Origin: Selaginella moellendorffii
Lineage: Eukaryota > Streptophyta > Lycopodiopsida > Selaginellales > Selaginellaceae
Direction of reading: 5' to 3'
Assembly: GCF_000143415.4 (NCBI RefSeq)
Contig: NW_003314353.1
Location: 446,513 to 510,512 of the forward strand
DNA: 64,000 bases
The position numbers and the translations under genes are program-made. Positions 11,629-21,698 of the stretch are shown here, piece by piece. The number at the start of each line of letters is the position of its first letter. Within the stretch, counting starts at the first letter, position 1. The notes beneath the pieces were generated by a model. It saw only the letters and a program-made list of their open reading frames with translations, ran no database searches and was not told where the DNA came from.

Positions 11629-12218
11629 TGTAACGCACCCTATATCTCTCCCCTTAAGCGAATTGGAAAAGGGGCAATTGCTTGATAAGAAAGCCCTTAG
11701 TGGCTATTTTATCCCCATTTATCCCCCAAGGTTCCAAGGATCCATGGTGACAGTATATCTAAATCTCATCTTATAATCACATACGCTATACTCACCCCCC
11801 TTTTAGAGATGTTAATGTCCTCATTAACTATTGACTAACAACCCTTACTGAGCCAAAGGGAACCAGCACCTCCATTTCCGCACTGAATCTATCAATCCTT
11901 CCATTGTGTAGACTAACTATTCCATGTGAGGGAACTAATCATCCACCCATACCGCAGTCCCACGGTGGATACCTTTGTCCATGGATGTTCCACCAAGAGG
12001 AAGGACATACGCATGGATGCCCAATACATACGATTTCAAGTTTAAGGGTAGGAATATATCTTGCTCAGGGGTATATTATATTTTTAAGTAGCCACTAATC
12101 AATGGGAATCAAACCCGTGCCATTTGCTTCGATACCACATATTGCGCACCCTATCTAGGTTCTAAGGATCCACGGTGATAATATATCTAAACCTCATCCC
12201 ATGATCACATGCGCTACA
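11629..12218 (-). mobile_element. TRIM-like mini LTR retroelement (element C), 590 bp
   Basis: This interrupts the plus-strand RNase H frame and is flanked by identical 5-bp direct repeats TTTGG (11624-11628 and 12219-12223). Ends are TGTAACGCACC and TGCGCTACA. The left LTR is 11629-11790 (162 bp). The right LTR is about 12140-12218, lacking an internal block of about 90 bp. On the minus strand, the primer site TGGTATCGAAGC follows the right LTR, and a purine tract (AAAAGGGGGG) precedes the left LTR. The 350-bp interior has no ORF. A solo LTR of the same family lies at 46654-46814. Confidence 0.85.
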
Positions 12219-12874
12219 TTTGGGGAGTTTCCTATTGAGCATTATCCGGGAAAATCAAATGTGGTGGCGAATGTTTTATCATGTGTTTGTCATGTGACGT
12301 CATTACAAACACAGTTTGTCATCATTTGAGTAAAGTGGTCAGTGAGTTTGAGCAGTTGGTTAAGCATGCTCAGGCTCAGGATACTGAAGTGGCCTCTTTG
12401 CAAGACCAAATGGAAGCCCCTTTCTCATTGGTGGATGGGATTCTCTACTACAATGGTTGTGTATATTTGCCACAAGTGGATATGTTAATTACTCAAATTT
12501 TATTCCACTACCATGATCATCTAGAGGCCGGTCATTTTGGGGGGAAAAAGACATATGAGTTGATTAAGTGCAATTTTAATTGAAGGAATATAAAAGCTGA
12601 TATCCTCGAGTATTGTAAATCATGTGAGCTCTGTCAGCGGGTTAAAGTGCCACAGGAGAAGCCGGGGGGACTTCTGCAACCTTTACCTATTCCTCAAAGC
12701 CATTGGTGTAGTATCTCTATGGACTTCATCACTTGTTTGCCACGAACACAGAGGCAAAAGAAGCAAGTATGGGTTATAATAGATTGGTTGATAAAGTATG
12801 TGTAGTTATTAGCTTTTCAGAAGACTGTCATTGCCTCAAACTTGGCTATAGTCTACTGGAGAAGGTTTTTCCTG

Positions 12875-12974
12875 NNNNNNNNNNNNNNNNNNNNNNNNNN
12901 NNNNNNNNNNNNNNNNNNNNNNNNNNNNNNNNNNNNNNNNNNNNNNNNNNNNNNNNNNNNNNNNNNNNNNNNNN
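12875..12974. other. Assembly gap of 100 N
   Basis: Exactly 100 undefined bases, the usual placeholder for a gap of unknown size. It falls inside the integrase core of the plus-strand element A copy, so the missing sequence is probably catalytic-core coding sequence. Confidence 0.99.
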
Positions 12975-13674
12975 GCAAAATTAAGTGTGTAAATCAGTGG
13001 GTGGAGGATATGCCATGTTATAGCATGGTTAAAGGCAAGGACAGTGGGATTTATATTTTCCAATGGTGCAATTTGCTTACAACGATAGCCAATACAGTGG
13101 AACCAAGCTAAGTCCTTACTGTGCCATGTTTAGAAGGCATCCCCAAACAGCAGTGGAGTTGGGATTGCATTTGAGTAAGGAAGTTCAAGATAAGCTTGAT
13201 TCTGAGGCAATTGATCTGGCCATAGAACTTGATAAGATTCTAGTGGTGTGCAAACGGAATTTGCAGGTAGCTTAGGATAGAGCAGAGAAGTTTGCTAATG
13301 AGCGTCGCCAATTCCGGGAATATAAGGTGGGTGATCTCGTCTTTGTGCGAGTGATCGTTCCATCAATTGAGCGGCAGAACACCTTGGTGCCTTTACAGAC
13401 AGGGAAGAGTGATAAACTTTCCCATCGATATGCTGGTCCATATGAAGTGTTGGAGCACATTGGTAAAGTGGCTTATCAAGTGCGGCTGCTAGCTGGGGTG
13501 AAAATTCATCTGGTATTTTATATCAACCAATTAAAAGGTGTACTATCTCAGAGTGACGGGCCCAATGCCTCCTTAATGTATACGGTTATGGAATATGGAC
13601 CAAGAGCTTGAGCAGGGTTCCCTAGAAAGGGTGATCACCAGTACAATTTGTCCTTGGGACAAGGACTTTGTTGG

Positions 13675-14193
13675 GGGATATATTAAGGCATGTTAGGGTA
13701 AGGGACTTAACCTACCCTAGAGCTCACAGTGGAGCGGCGGCACAGTAGAGCTTTTGAGGTAGCTTGGGGGTGGTTGGGTGGTGAGGAACCTCAAAAGGAA
13801 GTATAGCATAGTCTAGGAAGACTAGATTTCTATCTTTTTGCACCGGATTATAACATTAGTATTGGAGCCTAGTTCGATTCTCATGGCTGACAAGTGGGGT
13901 AGGAATATTCTGAAGGAATATTCAACCTAGTGGATCTAGAGGGAGAACCAAGATTTGGTAAACCCTAAGAGAAGGACCATGGTGACTAGAGGGTGGCCTA
14001 AGTATGATCACAGACGATCATTCCTTAACGAAGGAGGATTGTTAGGCATCAGGTCAGGATAATAGGATAAAGAAAGGGCCCTACAATAAAGTGATCACCC
14101 TTTTAACCAATTGGTTTAGGGTGTAAGAGACAGAATCCTAACATTTCTCTGATACTAATGTTAGGATCCTATCCCTTACACCCTAAGCCAACA
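13675..14193 (+). repeat. Truncated element A LTR, leader, and right-hand LTR-B palindrome
   Basis: Positions 13675-13859 are an element A LTR in plus orientation that lacks its first 50 bases or so. It is followed by the primer-like TTAGTATTGGAGCC. The stretch 13880-14039 is repeated in reverse complement at 11259-11425. GAAGGAGGAT then precedes the 104-bp LTR-B at 14040-14143, a 15-bp spacer containing a minus-strand primer site, and a partial inverted LTR-B at 14159-14193. Together with 11060-11258 this makes the whole 3.1-kb block pseudo-palindromic at its ends. Confidence 0.65.
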
Positions 14194-14204
14194 TCCTAAA
14201 GCAT

Positions 14205-15700
14205 CTTGAGTCTGAGCACACTCAACCAACTACCTAAACTTGCTGACCACCTTACTCAAATGATGATAAAACTGTGTTTGTAACGTTGTCATATGACGAA
14301 CACAAGATAAAGCATCTGCCACCACATTTGATTTTCTCGGATGATGCTCAATAAAAAAATTCCCCAAACATCATGAGTTTGACCATCCAATGAGTTTGCC
14401 TAATGTTCAACTCCTTCTGTGTGAAAAAGATACACAAGTGGTTTGTGATCTGTCAACACCACGAACACTGCACCATAAAGATAGTGCCACCATGTCCGCA
14501 AAGCATGAATAATAGAGAGTAACTCTTGCTCATATATGGAATAGTGTTATTCCATGAGATTCAAAGTTCAACTCTCATATGCAATAAGCTGCCCCTCTTG
14601 CATGAGAACTCCTCCCAGTGCATAACCACTCACATCACATGTCACCTCGTAAGGTTTCGATGGATCAGTAATGCGAAGCACTAGAGCCTTGCTCAACAAT
14701 CGTTTCAGTGCCACAAAACTCTCCTCTTGTGGCTTCTTCCACTTAAATGGCACATTCTTGCACAACAACTGTGTCAAAGGAATCGCCACCTCTGCAAACT
14801 TATGCTAGAAATGTTAGTAGTAACTAGCCATACCAAAAAAGCTGCATAACTTGGCCACTGAAGTTGGTGTAGGCCAATTCTCCACCACAGCCACCTTCCT
14901 TGGATCTGTCTTGACACCTTTAGATGTCACAATATGGCCTAGATATTCCACCTCCAACTTTGCAAATTCACATTTGCTCTTCTTCGCATAAAATTTGTTG
15001 TTACGGAGTAACAAAAGAACCTTGCGCAAATGCATTTTATGCTCCTCCATATTTTTGCTGAAAACAAGAATATCATCCAAGAAAATTTCCATAAATTCAT
15101 AAAGATAATGCCTAAATACCTTTGTCATCAACCGAGTAAATGTGGCTGGTGCATTCATCAAACTAAACGGCATAACTATAAACTCAAAATGCCTGAAGCT
15201 TGTGTTGAATGCTATCTTAGAGATAGATGCAACATCAATCGCAATCTGATAATATTGACTCCTCAAATCAATCTTGGTAAACACTCATGCTTCACCAAGC
15301 TTGTTTAGGATATCATCCACACGTGGCATCGGCATTTTATCCTTCATTGTCTTTTTGTTCAAGGCACAGTAGTCAATACACATCTGCATTGAACCGTCCT
15401 TCTTCCTCACAAGCAAGACTGGAGCACCAAATAGAGACTTACTTGGTTATATAAATCCAAACTCAAGTAACTCCTTGACTTGTCATTAAACTTTTTGCTC
15501 TTCCATATAACTTAACCGAAATAGATACTGGTAAATTGGCCGCGTCCCCGGCTCCAACATAATCCCATGCTCCACACCTCGTAATGGAACCCATGAAGAA
15601 GTTCAAATGGAAAAACATCAGAAAACTCGTTGAGTACATCCTATACTACTGCTTCTCCCCCACACGTGTCTTGGTCCCCCAAGTCACAAATAAATAGCAA
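14205..15700 (-). pseudogene. Gypsy reverse transcriptase and RNase H (element A), broken
   Basis: The reverse transcriptase palm is readable at 15284-14814: TKIDLRSQYYQIAI, then MPFSLMNAPATFTRLM and the catalytic FLDDILVFS (the YxDD-equivalent box of gypsy elements), then KCEFAKLEVEYLGHIV. RNase H follows at 14789-14220 (PFKWKKPQEESFVALKRLL, ITDPSKPYEVTCDVSGYALG). The fingers region upstream (15290-15700) is full of stops. The frame ends at about 14205 in the linker before the integrase, where the inserted block begins. Confidence 0.85.
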
Positions 15701-15982
15701 GTAACTTGAAAATGCTTTTCGATTACGACAAACCCGCTTCAAAGATGTAGTAGAGAGCATAACAACTAGAGGTTGAACTCCCTCTCCAAACCACACATCT
15801 TTAACACCACCGTACTTTAACAAGACACGCTTAATACTTCACTTTATCTCTAGATCCACCTTCACCAACCATAGCATCCCAAGAATGAAATCCACACAAT
15901 GAATATCCATAAGATAAAAAGTCTCCATAAATGTGGTTTTGCCAACCAACACTTCTAGCCCCTCAACACAAGCATCGAAATG

Positions 15983-17255
15983 CTAAATAGAAGTAGTTGC
16001 ACCTTCCACTGTGTATAGAAGATCTCCTTGTGTGACCAGGCCATGCTCCGCAACAAACTTTGCCAAAACAAAGTTATCATCGCTCCCACTATCCAGTAAA
16101 ATCCACATTGAACCGCCACGGAACATGCCCTCCAACTTTAAAGTTGATTCACAAGTATCTTCAAACTCCATTTTATTCCACACACAATTAAGTTGATGAG
16201 CAACAATCGAAAGCTTTTTCCTCCAACCAGAATGGTCGTCCCCATCATCCTCATGCTGCAAAGTTTGCAACTTTTTAGTATCTAACTTACCGTCAGTGCC
16301 ATTTTTCTTGCCCTGCTGTTTGTTCTTCAGCTGTGGACAATTAGTCTTGTAGTGTCCAAGCTTGCCGCAATGATAACAACCCTGTCTATAATTCTTCACA
16401 AAGAACTTCTGCTTCTTGGACCCCTTTGCATCCGAAGTAGTCACCATAGACTTCAACTTGTAGTGTTTGTTCCTATCCTTGTGTCCACGATGATCATCAT
16501 GATGATTCTCGACAAAAGGACTCCACGAATGTTTGCAAGACTTGTGCTTATCATTGTCAAGTCGACGAACTGCATCAAAGAACTCCTCCATAGGCTGAGA
16601 ATGACGCAAGTGTTGCCGCATGCTCTCACTATAAAGGCCATCAATGAAGTAGGATTTGTTCTTATCTGGATCCTTCGTTGGAACACAACTAATCAAGTAA
16701 GTAAACTTCTCAATATAGTCTCCGAGCATCCTTGCTAGAAATGTCGAAGTTTTGTGCTAGCATTCTCCACATCGTAGTGAGGGGAAAAACATAAATGGAA
16801 AGCAACCTCAAACTTATCCATGGTAAACACTGATGGTTTCTTATCCTCAACACGAGACTCCTCAAGTCAATTCCACCACCGAAGACTCATATCACTCAAA
16901 ACCATTGGAATAGCCACTAAAGCCTCTACATCCGGAGTTCCCCTAGTAGCCAAGATCTTCTTCATATTGGCTAGCCAAGCAAGACACTTGTCCACACCAC
17001 CATCACCGGAAAAGGTTGGAATCTTGAGTTGATCTACCAAGGAAGGCTTCACATCTAGCCTCAAGTGCCTTTAACACGCCCACACATGACATCCATCATG
17101 CCATGCATCTCGTCTTGCATCTCTTACTGATTTCGATTAAGGGATCGCAACTCGTAAACATCATCTTGAATGGTCAAAATCTCTGCAGCTCCATTGGCAC
17201 CATCATCAGCACCACTATTGATAATAGGATTCCAGCCTTCAGCTTGGTCAGCCAT
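15983..17255 (-). pseudogene. Gypsy gag and protease (element A), broken
   Basis: The likely gag start is the ATG at 17253-17255 (MADQAEGWNP), 25 bp inside the 5' LTR. A stop and a frameshift follow. The next readable part is at 17064-16867 (KIPTFSGDGGVDKCLAWL, MSLRWWN). The open segment at 16729-15983 holds a CCHC zinc knuckle, CYHCGKLGHYKTNC, for nucleic-acid binding, and the aspartic protease active site LLDSGSDDNFV. The order gag-zinc knuckle-protease-RT is that of Ty3/gypsy. Confidence 0.85.
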
Positions 17256-17279
17256 CAAAACCTCCTCCTCTAATACTAA

Positions 17280-17503
17280 TGTTATGATCTGGTGCAAAAA
17301 AATAAAGATATAATCTTCTTAAACTATATTATGTCTCCTCTTAAGGTTCCTCACCACCCAACCACCCTTGAGCTACCTCAAAAGCTCTATTATGCCACCG
17401 CTCCACTGTGAGCCTTAAGGTTAAGTCCCTTACCCTAACATGCATTACCCTTGAGCCTCCCTTTGACCGACGTTGACCACGTGGTCAAAGCTAGTGCCTA
17501 ACA
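17280..17503 (-). repeat. 5' LTR of element A
   Basis: A 224-bp match to 9294-9526. On the minus strand it ends at 17280 and is followed by ATTAGTATTAGAGG, a mutated tRNA-iMet primer site, then the gag start. Confidence 0.85.
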
Positions 17504-17666
17504 AATACCATCCTTTGGGACACTAGATGCACTTTTGGCTGTCCCAGTTCCATCCAAATATGCATTGCTTCTGGGCTGCTGCATTTGTGATGCCACCAAC
17601 GTCCACTCCAACCAGGAGGATTGTCACAAACATGGTCAGAAGCATCAGCTGTGACTTGCTCACCAT
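17504..17666 (-). pseudogene. N-terminal half of a secreted Cys-rich repeat peptide, disrupted by element A
   Basis: The ATG at 17664-17666 (minus) opens with a typical signal peptide: MVSKSQ, then a hydrophobic core LMLLTMFVTILLVGV, ending near NAAAQ. The mature part QCIFGWNWDSQKC begins the same Cys/Trp repeat found at 9134-9293. A TAG follows KCI, then CPKGWY runs into the LTR. Aligning the two halves gives at least two full repeats and one partial (C-x2-C...WxW...C-x2-C...WY). The stop codon may predate or postdate the insertion. Confidence 0.65.
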
Positions 17667-18117
17667 GATCAATATCGTTTATCTAGAAATGTAAACTGAT
17701 TTTTTTTCTTGTATCTCTTCTTTCACTTGAAATGCTTTACTGTGATGCTGCCAGAGTGGTCTCGATTTAAAGTATGGAGGCCGAGTCCAAGTAAAGACTG
17801 CTATGCACACATAGTTTACTGCTTCTCCAGCGCAACATGTCGTGTTTGTGTTTGACTGACGGGGTCAATTGACTGGTGTTGATAATATTTTCCAAAGTTT
17901 GTGCATTGGATCTACACACACAATGTTGTGTCTTCCATTTCCCATGTTTATTTATCATTGTAAAAACTAAGGTCATGGATTAATATTGGTTAGAAATAAT
18001 GTATCTCAAGGAATAACCATTTTAATTTACAAAGAAATTGTTTAACTCCCCTTTTATCTAAACTTAGATTTGAACGGTTTAGATTATCTCTGCGAGTTTA
18101 GGGTTTTACACGTGGCT

Positions 18118-19131
18118 ATGGACCTGCGCTGGTTCCGGCGGGACGGCGAGGAAGGCTTGGATGTTCGTATTCCTCTTTGCAATGGTAAGCTGGATCTGCT
18201 CGCCATCGCCCGGTCTTTAGGCGGCTTAGATCCCGCGGAGCTCTCCCTCTGGCTCTCGCCTTCGTCTCGACGCGAAGAGGTTTTCCATCCTCTCCCTCTC
18301 AACTACAGGACGGGCCTCTCGTCCCTCACTTGGGACGAGCTGATCAAGGAGCTCGGCTGTATCCATTTCGACGCCATCGCCTCGCTCCCCGACGCCAAGA
18401 CGCGGCAAAATGCGGCGATCATCCAAGGCATCAAGCACGAGAAGGAGCCGGCTTGGATGGCGAAGCTGTCCGGGATTTGCAGAGGTAGGATCGACGCGGA
18501 CTCGCTGCTGTGCCACAAATTCATGCTCGTCTTTCGCTACCATTTGGACGTGAACGATCCAAACGTCGTCGCCATCGACAAGGAGCACGATCACCAGGGC
18601 TTGATGACGCAAGAAGAAGAAGAGCTCTACATCAATCGTCACCTCCCTCAAGCTCAAGCCCACGAGATTGTGCGCGAGATCTCTCAACTTTTGCCACAGT
18701 CGTCATACCGGTGGCTGGATCCGGAGGAGATCGACAGCAAAGTGGAGGTTTTCCGCGCTATCAACTTGGACGTGGAGGTGAGGAGCAAGAGCTCGGCCGT
18801 TCTTGCACATGGAAGCGACCCTGTTCTTGGGATCGAGGTCTTCAGTGAGCTGAGCCGGCAGGGATTGAACAGATGCGAGTTGGAATTCTACCTGTGGGCG
18901 AGGTCGTCCAAGCTCCCGTTTTTGCAGCTGGTGACTGATTTCAATAGCGCCGTCGTGTTCTACTATCGGTTTCCACGCACAGGATCTATGAGCTGCGACA
19001 CAATGTCGTACGCCACCTTGAAGAAGCTCGTGAAGGTGATCACGTCGAGCTTACCTCGCAATAGTTCGGAGTTTGAGATGGCTTGGTCCATTCTGGGCTG
19101 GAAACGCTTCGGAGACGAGGATGAGTGGTAA
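18118..19131 (+). CDS. Conserved hypothetical protein of a local multicopy family (337 aa)
   Basis: Single-exon ORF, apparently intact, with strongly GC-rich codon use compared with the retroelements around it. An earlier in-frame ATG exists at 18070. The ATG at 18118 (MDLRWFRRDG) is preferred because the broken paralogue at 37319 starts at the matching point (MDFHWFQLHG), preceded in both by GGCTATGGA. Family-conserved stretches are LDPAELS, FHPLPLNYRTGLS, DAKTRQNAAIIQG, LLCHKFM, EEELYINRHL, SYRWLDPEEID, RSKSSAVL and WARSSKLPFLQLVTDF near the C-terminus. I see no transmembrane segment, signal peptide or known catalytic motif, and do not recognise the family. Three copies in 20 kb suggest a recent lineage-specific expansion. 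Confidence 0.75.
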   Translation: MDLRWFRRDGEEGLDVRIPLCNGKLDLLAIARSLGGLDPAELSLWLSPSSRREEVFHPLPLNYRTGLSSLTWDELIKELGCIHFDAIASLPDAKTRQNAAIIQGIKHEKEPAWMAKLSGICRGRIDADSLLCHKFMLVFRYHLDVNDPNVVAIDKEHDHQGLMTQEEEELYINRHLPQAQAHEIVREISQLLPQSSYRWLDPEEIDSKVEVFRAINLDVEVRSKSSAVLAHGSDPVLGIEVFSELSRQGLNRCELEFYLWARSSKLPFLQLVTDFNSAVVFYYRFPRTGSMSCDTMSYATLKKLVKVITSSLPRNSSEFEMAWSILGWKRFGDEDEW

Positions 19132-19625
19132 CGTTAGAAGAAAGCATAGAAGCTTTAAAGTTGTTTGAGACTTTCCTGTTCGAAATAAACCTTAGCCGAG
19201 AGAGAGAAAATGCGACGATCACACCTGAAAGAGCGCTGATGGTTGTGAGCGATCCATATCCACAATCCAATTTTGACAAGAGAGGTCATCTTTCAAAGCT
19301 ATAGCTGTTTGGGTCTCGAACGTTGTCCGACAATCCTTCTTCGATAAGTTAAAGGAGAAGAGCCCGTCGATTTGAAGAATTGGGTGCTCTTGATATATAC
19401 GTACTCTCCGCACACCACAAATGCAAAACAAGACATGGAACTTCCAAGCAAGGATTTTCACAAATACATATTCGAATGTTTCTATTTCCATAATCTACCG
19501 GAAAACATCATGGCTTCGTTCTCCAGGCACGCTCTTGCAGCGTTTAACCTCCGTCGGACTTCTTCTGCAGACCATTCGCAAGCATGGTGACCAACAACAA
19601 TCTCAAGAAGAGGTTGCCAGAAAAC
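19132..19625. other. Intergenic / 3' flank, no gene recognised
   Basis: This follows the stop of the 337-aa ORF. Overlapping short ORFs on both strands have no recognisable motif. It probably contains the 3' UTR of that gene and decayed helicase-gene flank. Confidence 0.4.
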
Positions 19626-20425
19626 TTGTAAGACTTGAATAAAAGGTTGCAATACCTGAAGCCATGATGCAACGGCTGCTACATTAGGCACCATTGGACT
19701 CATTCTTATAATTTGCAAGCTCATGGGGCCGTTGGGCTGCTGCTTTCATAGCCACCTTTACCGGCCGCATATCGTAGCTTAGTTCTAGCAAACAACCTCT
19801 CTCTTTATCTCCAACCTGCACCAGACTGTTATAAGAAAGATATTGGGATGTCAGTATACATACCATATGAAGCTCATCTATAACTACGACTGCTAGTTCG
19901 GACAGCCGCCCGTCCTTACCAGCTTATTGATGAGTGAGTTCGCTTTTGATGGTACAAACTGCAAGTGAAGTATCTGGAGGTAGCATTTTACTCCCGTGAG
20001 TCCCAAAATATCCATGGACACAACATGTTTCAGTACCGCCTCTAAATGCTCTGTCTAGCAAAGTAAAAACCAGTTGACGTTTTGACAAAACAAAACCAAG
20101 CATACCTTCTCAGAACACAATGCGACATATGGTAAAACCAGCATTGCCATTTTCCCTGTCGCCAGCACTCTTTTTAACATCAAAATTCTGCTCTCGCCTG
20201 GACTGTCAAAAGTTTTAAGGATTACCATAAAAGAAAACTAAATAAGAAATCTCAAGCACCTTGTTGAGGCACAGCAAACAAGACTTTTACCATCCAAAAC
20301 TCCATCAAGGCGTAGACAATCAACCTGTAGTTTCTTGTAACTAGACACTAAAATCACAAACAGTTATCTTACCTGCCATTGATACAGTCTTCTAACCCCT
20401 TTCCGAAAGTATCCTTCACATAATT
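19626..20425 (-). pseudogene. Duplicated segment of the polymerase-theta-like helicase gene (copy A)
   Basis: Direct repeat of 24901-25585 at very high identity. The minus strand carries the helicase region from before motif I to after the DExH box. It keeps an additional stretch of about 115 bp (EHLEAVLKHVV..., ...ANSLINKLV) that copy B lacks, but has lost two bases in the segment that in copy B reads [19 protein letters not shown]. Downstream it reads [13 protein letters not shown]. Both ends break sharply (at 19626 and 20425), so this is a truncated segmental duplicate. Confidence 0.75.
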
Positions 20426-20581
20426 ACGATAGATGTTTGCCAAGTGGCAACAGACACGGGGCGGTCCTACGTGACAGAACTCTAGTCGTTTGTCAGCAGG
20501 ATCTTCTAGCGCAGCTAGGGCGACGAGGAGAGAATCGATGATCTCGCGGCGCTCATCTGCAATCGATCGCGTTTCTCTAGA

Positions 20582-21484
20582 ATGTCGCTGCTTCACTCGA
20601 GATATTCGCTGCTAGTCGGAGCCGTGCTTCGCCACTGCCGAGCACAATGCCGGATTGCGCTGCGATGCTGTGACGATTTCCAGGCGAGGATCTTGGATAG
20701 AGGTAGATTTCTCTCGCAGCATTGTATTTTGACGCTGGTGTTTCTTCGTTGGTCGCAGGAAGCGAGTGATAAGTGGGAGGAAAAAGCTGCAAGGAGGAAT
20801 TCTTCATGGATCGTGCCAAGAAAGAGCGTAATTCTTGTCATATAGCATTCCATAGGCTGGACTTTGATGAATTCGTCACAGGATTGAGGGGCCTTCACTG
20901 TTGCGGCCATCGATCGAAGAACGAAGGCGTTCTCGATGATTCTAAGAGGAACTTTTCTGTGGTCGCTTTTGAAAAGCATGTAAGTTGTGAAGATACGTAG
21001 CTTTTTTCTCGAGAGTTTTAATGCAAAGGCCAAGAATCGTTCGCTGTTGTAACAATAAAGACGAAGCAAGGAGCTGTGGATGTCGCTGAGAAAATAAGTC
21101 CTCCATTAATTCTTCCTGGAAAACATGTAAGAAAGAATTTCTCGTGTGTTTTCAACTAAAACTTTGTTGCCAGGATTCCAAACCCAAGAGTGTTGAGTTG
21201 CCGCGTCCACCTTATCCTGCATTGTGGAAGTTCGGATTATTTCGACGTGGACATATAAGCAAAGGATTGAACCTTGATGCTGTCAACAAGAAGAGGATCA
21301 GGTATGGCTGGAACGAGTTGCAGAAGCCGGAAGGGACCTCGTTTTGGAAGCTTGTTCTTGAGCAGTTTGACGATACTCTCCTACTTGCTTTTGCTCTGGC
21401 CTTCTCAGAGCTTGAGCCAGGGAGCTCCACTCAAAGCATTAATTTTTTGGAACAAACAAGAGCAGCAAGGGTGGAAATTAAATG
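20582..21484 (+). pseudogene. P-type Ca2+-ATPase N-terminal fragment joined to unrecognised exons
   Basis: The last segment (21174-21420) encodes GLNLDAVNKKRIRYGWNELQ and FWKLVLEQFDDTLL. That is the cytoplasmic N-terminus of ER-type (ECA/SERCA-like) calcium ATPases, just before the first membrane helix. It ends without any of the ion-transport or phosphorylation domains. Upstream, possible exons at about 20582-20710, 20760-20985 and 21040-21125 with GT/AG borders encode unrecognised sequence (FDEFVTGLRG, KTKQGAVDVAEKISPPLILPG). This could be a chimeric short gene or a remnant; transcript data would be needed to choose. Confidence 0.45.
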
Positions 21485-21698
21485 ATGTTTAATAAAACTC
21501 CCTTTACTCAAAACTTCATTTCATCCTTTAAGCTTGTAATAAAGGAAATATTTTAGGTTTTCACTTGTCCTATCAGGAGAGTAGCTAGCAGTGATGCCAA
21601 ACAAGGACAGCAAGGTGTAAAAGGAGCTCTATCTTCTCCAAAACTACCCACTGTTTTGGTCCTTATCCTCCCAACAGAGTGGCCTTAAGTTTGGAAGC

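Larger units (their letters stand above)
11403..13615 (+). pseudogene. Plus-strand copy of element A RNase H-integrase region inside the inserted block
   Basis: This reads opposite to the surrounding element. An RNase H segment (STYEQKLLFIVHALWTWRHYLYG, in part) is interrupted by the TRIM-like insert at 11629-12218 and resumes FPIEHYPGKSNVVANVL. The integrase zinc domain follows at about 12480-12660 (HYHDHLEAGHFGGKK, CKSCELCQRVKVPQEK), then SMDFITCLP, a 100-N gap, and the integrase C-terminal part at 13130-13610 (GDLVFVRVI, HRYAGPYEVLEHIG). Stops are present, for example after IKCNFN. A truncated LTR of element A follows. Confidence 0.8.
9294..17503 (-). mobile_element. Degenerate Ty3/gypsy LTR retrotransposon (element A) with a nested insertion
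   Basis: LTRs of 233 bp (9294-9526) and 224 bp (17280-17503) begin TGTTATGATC and end GCCTAACA on the plus strand. On the minus strand the order is 5' LTR, primer-site remnant (AGTATTAGAG, an altered iMet site) next to 17279, gag with zinc knuckle, protease, reverse transcriptase, RNase H, [inserted block about 11040-14200], integrase, polypurine tract (GTTGGGGAGGAAG, next to 9527) and 3' LTR. Stops and frameshifts occur throughout, so the copy is dead. It inserted into a Cys-rich peptide gene. Confidence 0.85.

Noticed and set aside
9289-17508. Perfect target-site duplication for element A
   Set aside because: The flanking pentamers AGTAT and AATAC differ at two positions. I treat them only as a possible aged duplication, supported by the in-frame continuity of the disrupted gene.
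20593-21069. 158-codon minus-strand ORF
   Set aside because: No recognisable product. It overlaps plus-strand sequence with plausible splice sites that leads into a Ca-ATPase fragment, so it is probably a shadow frame.
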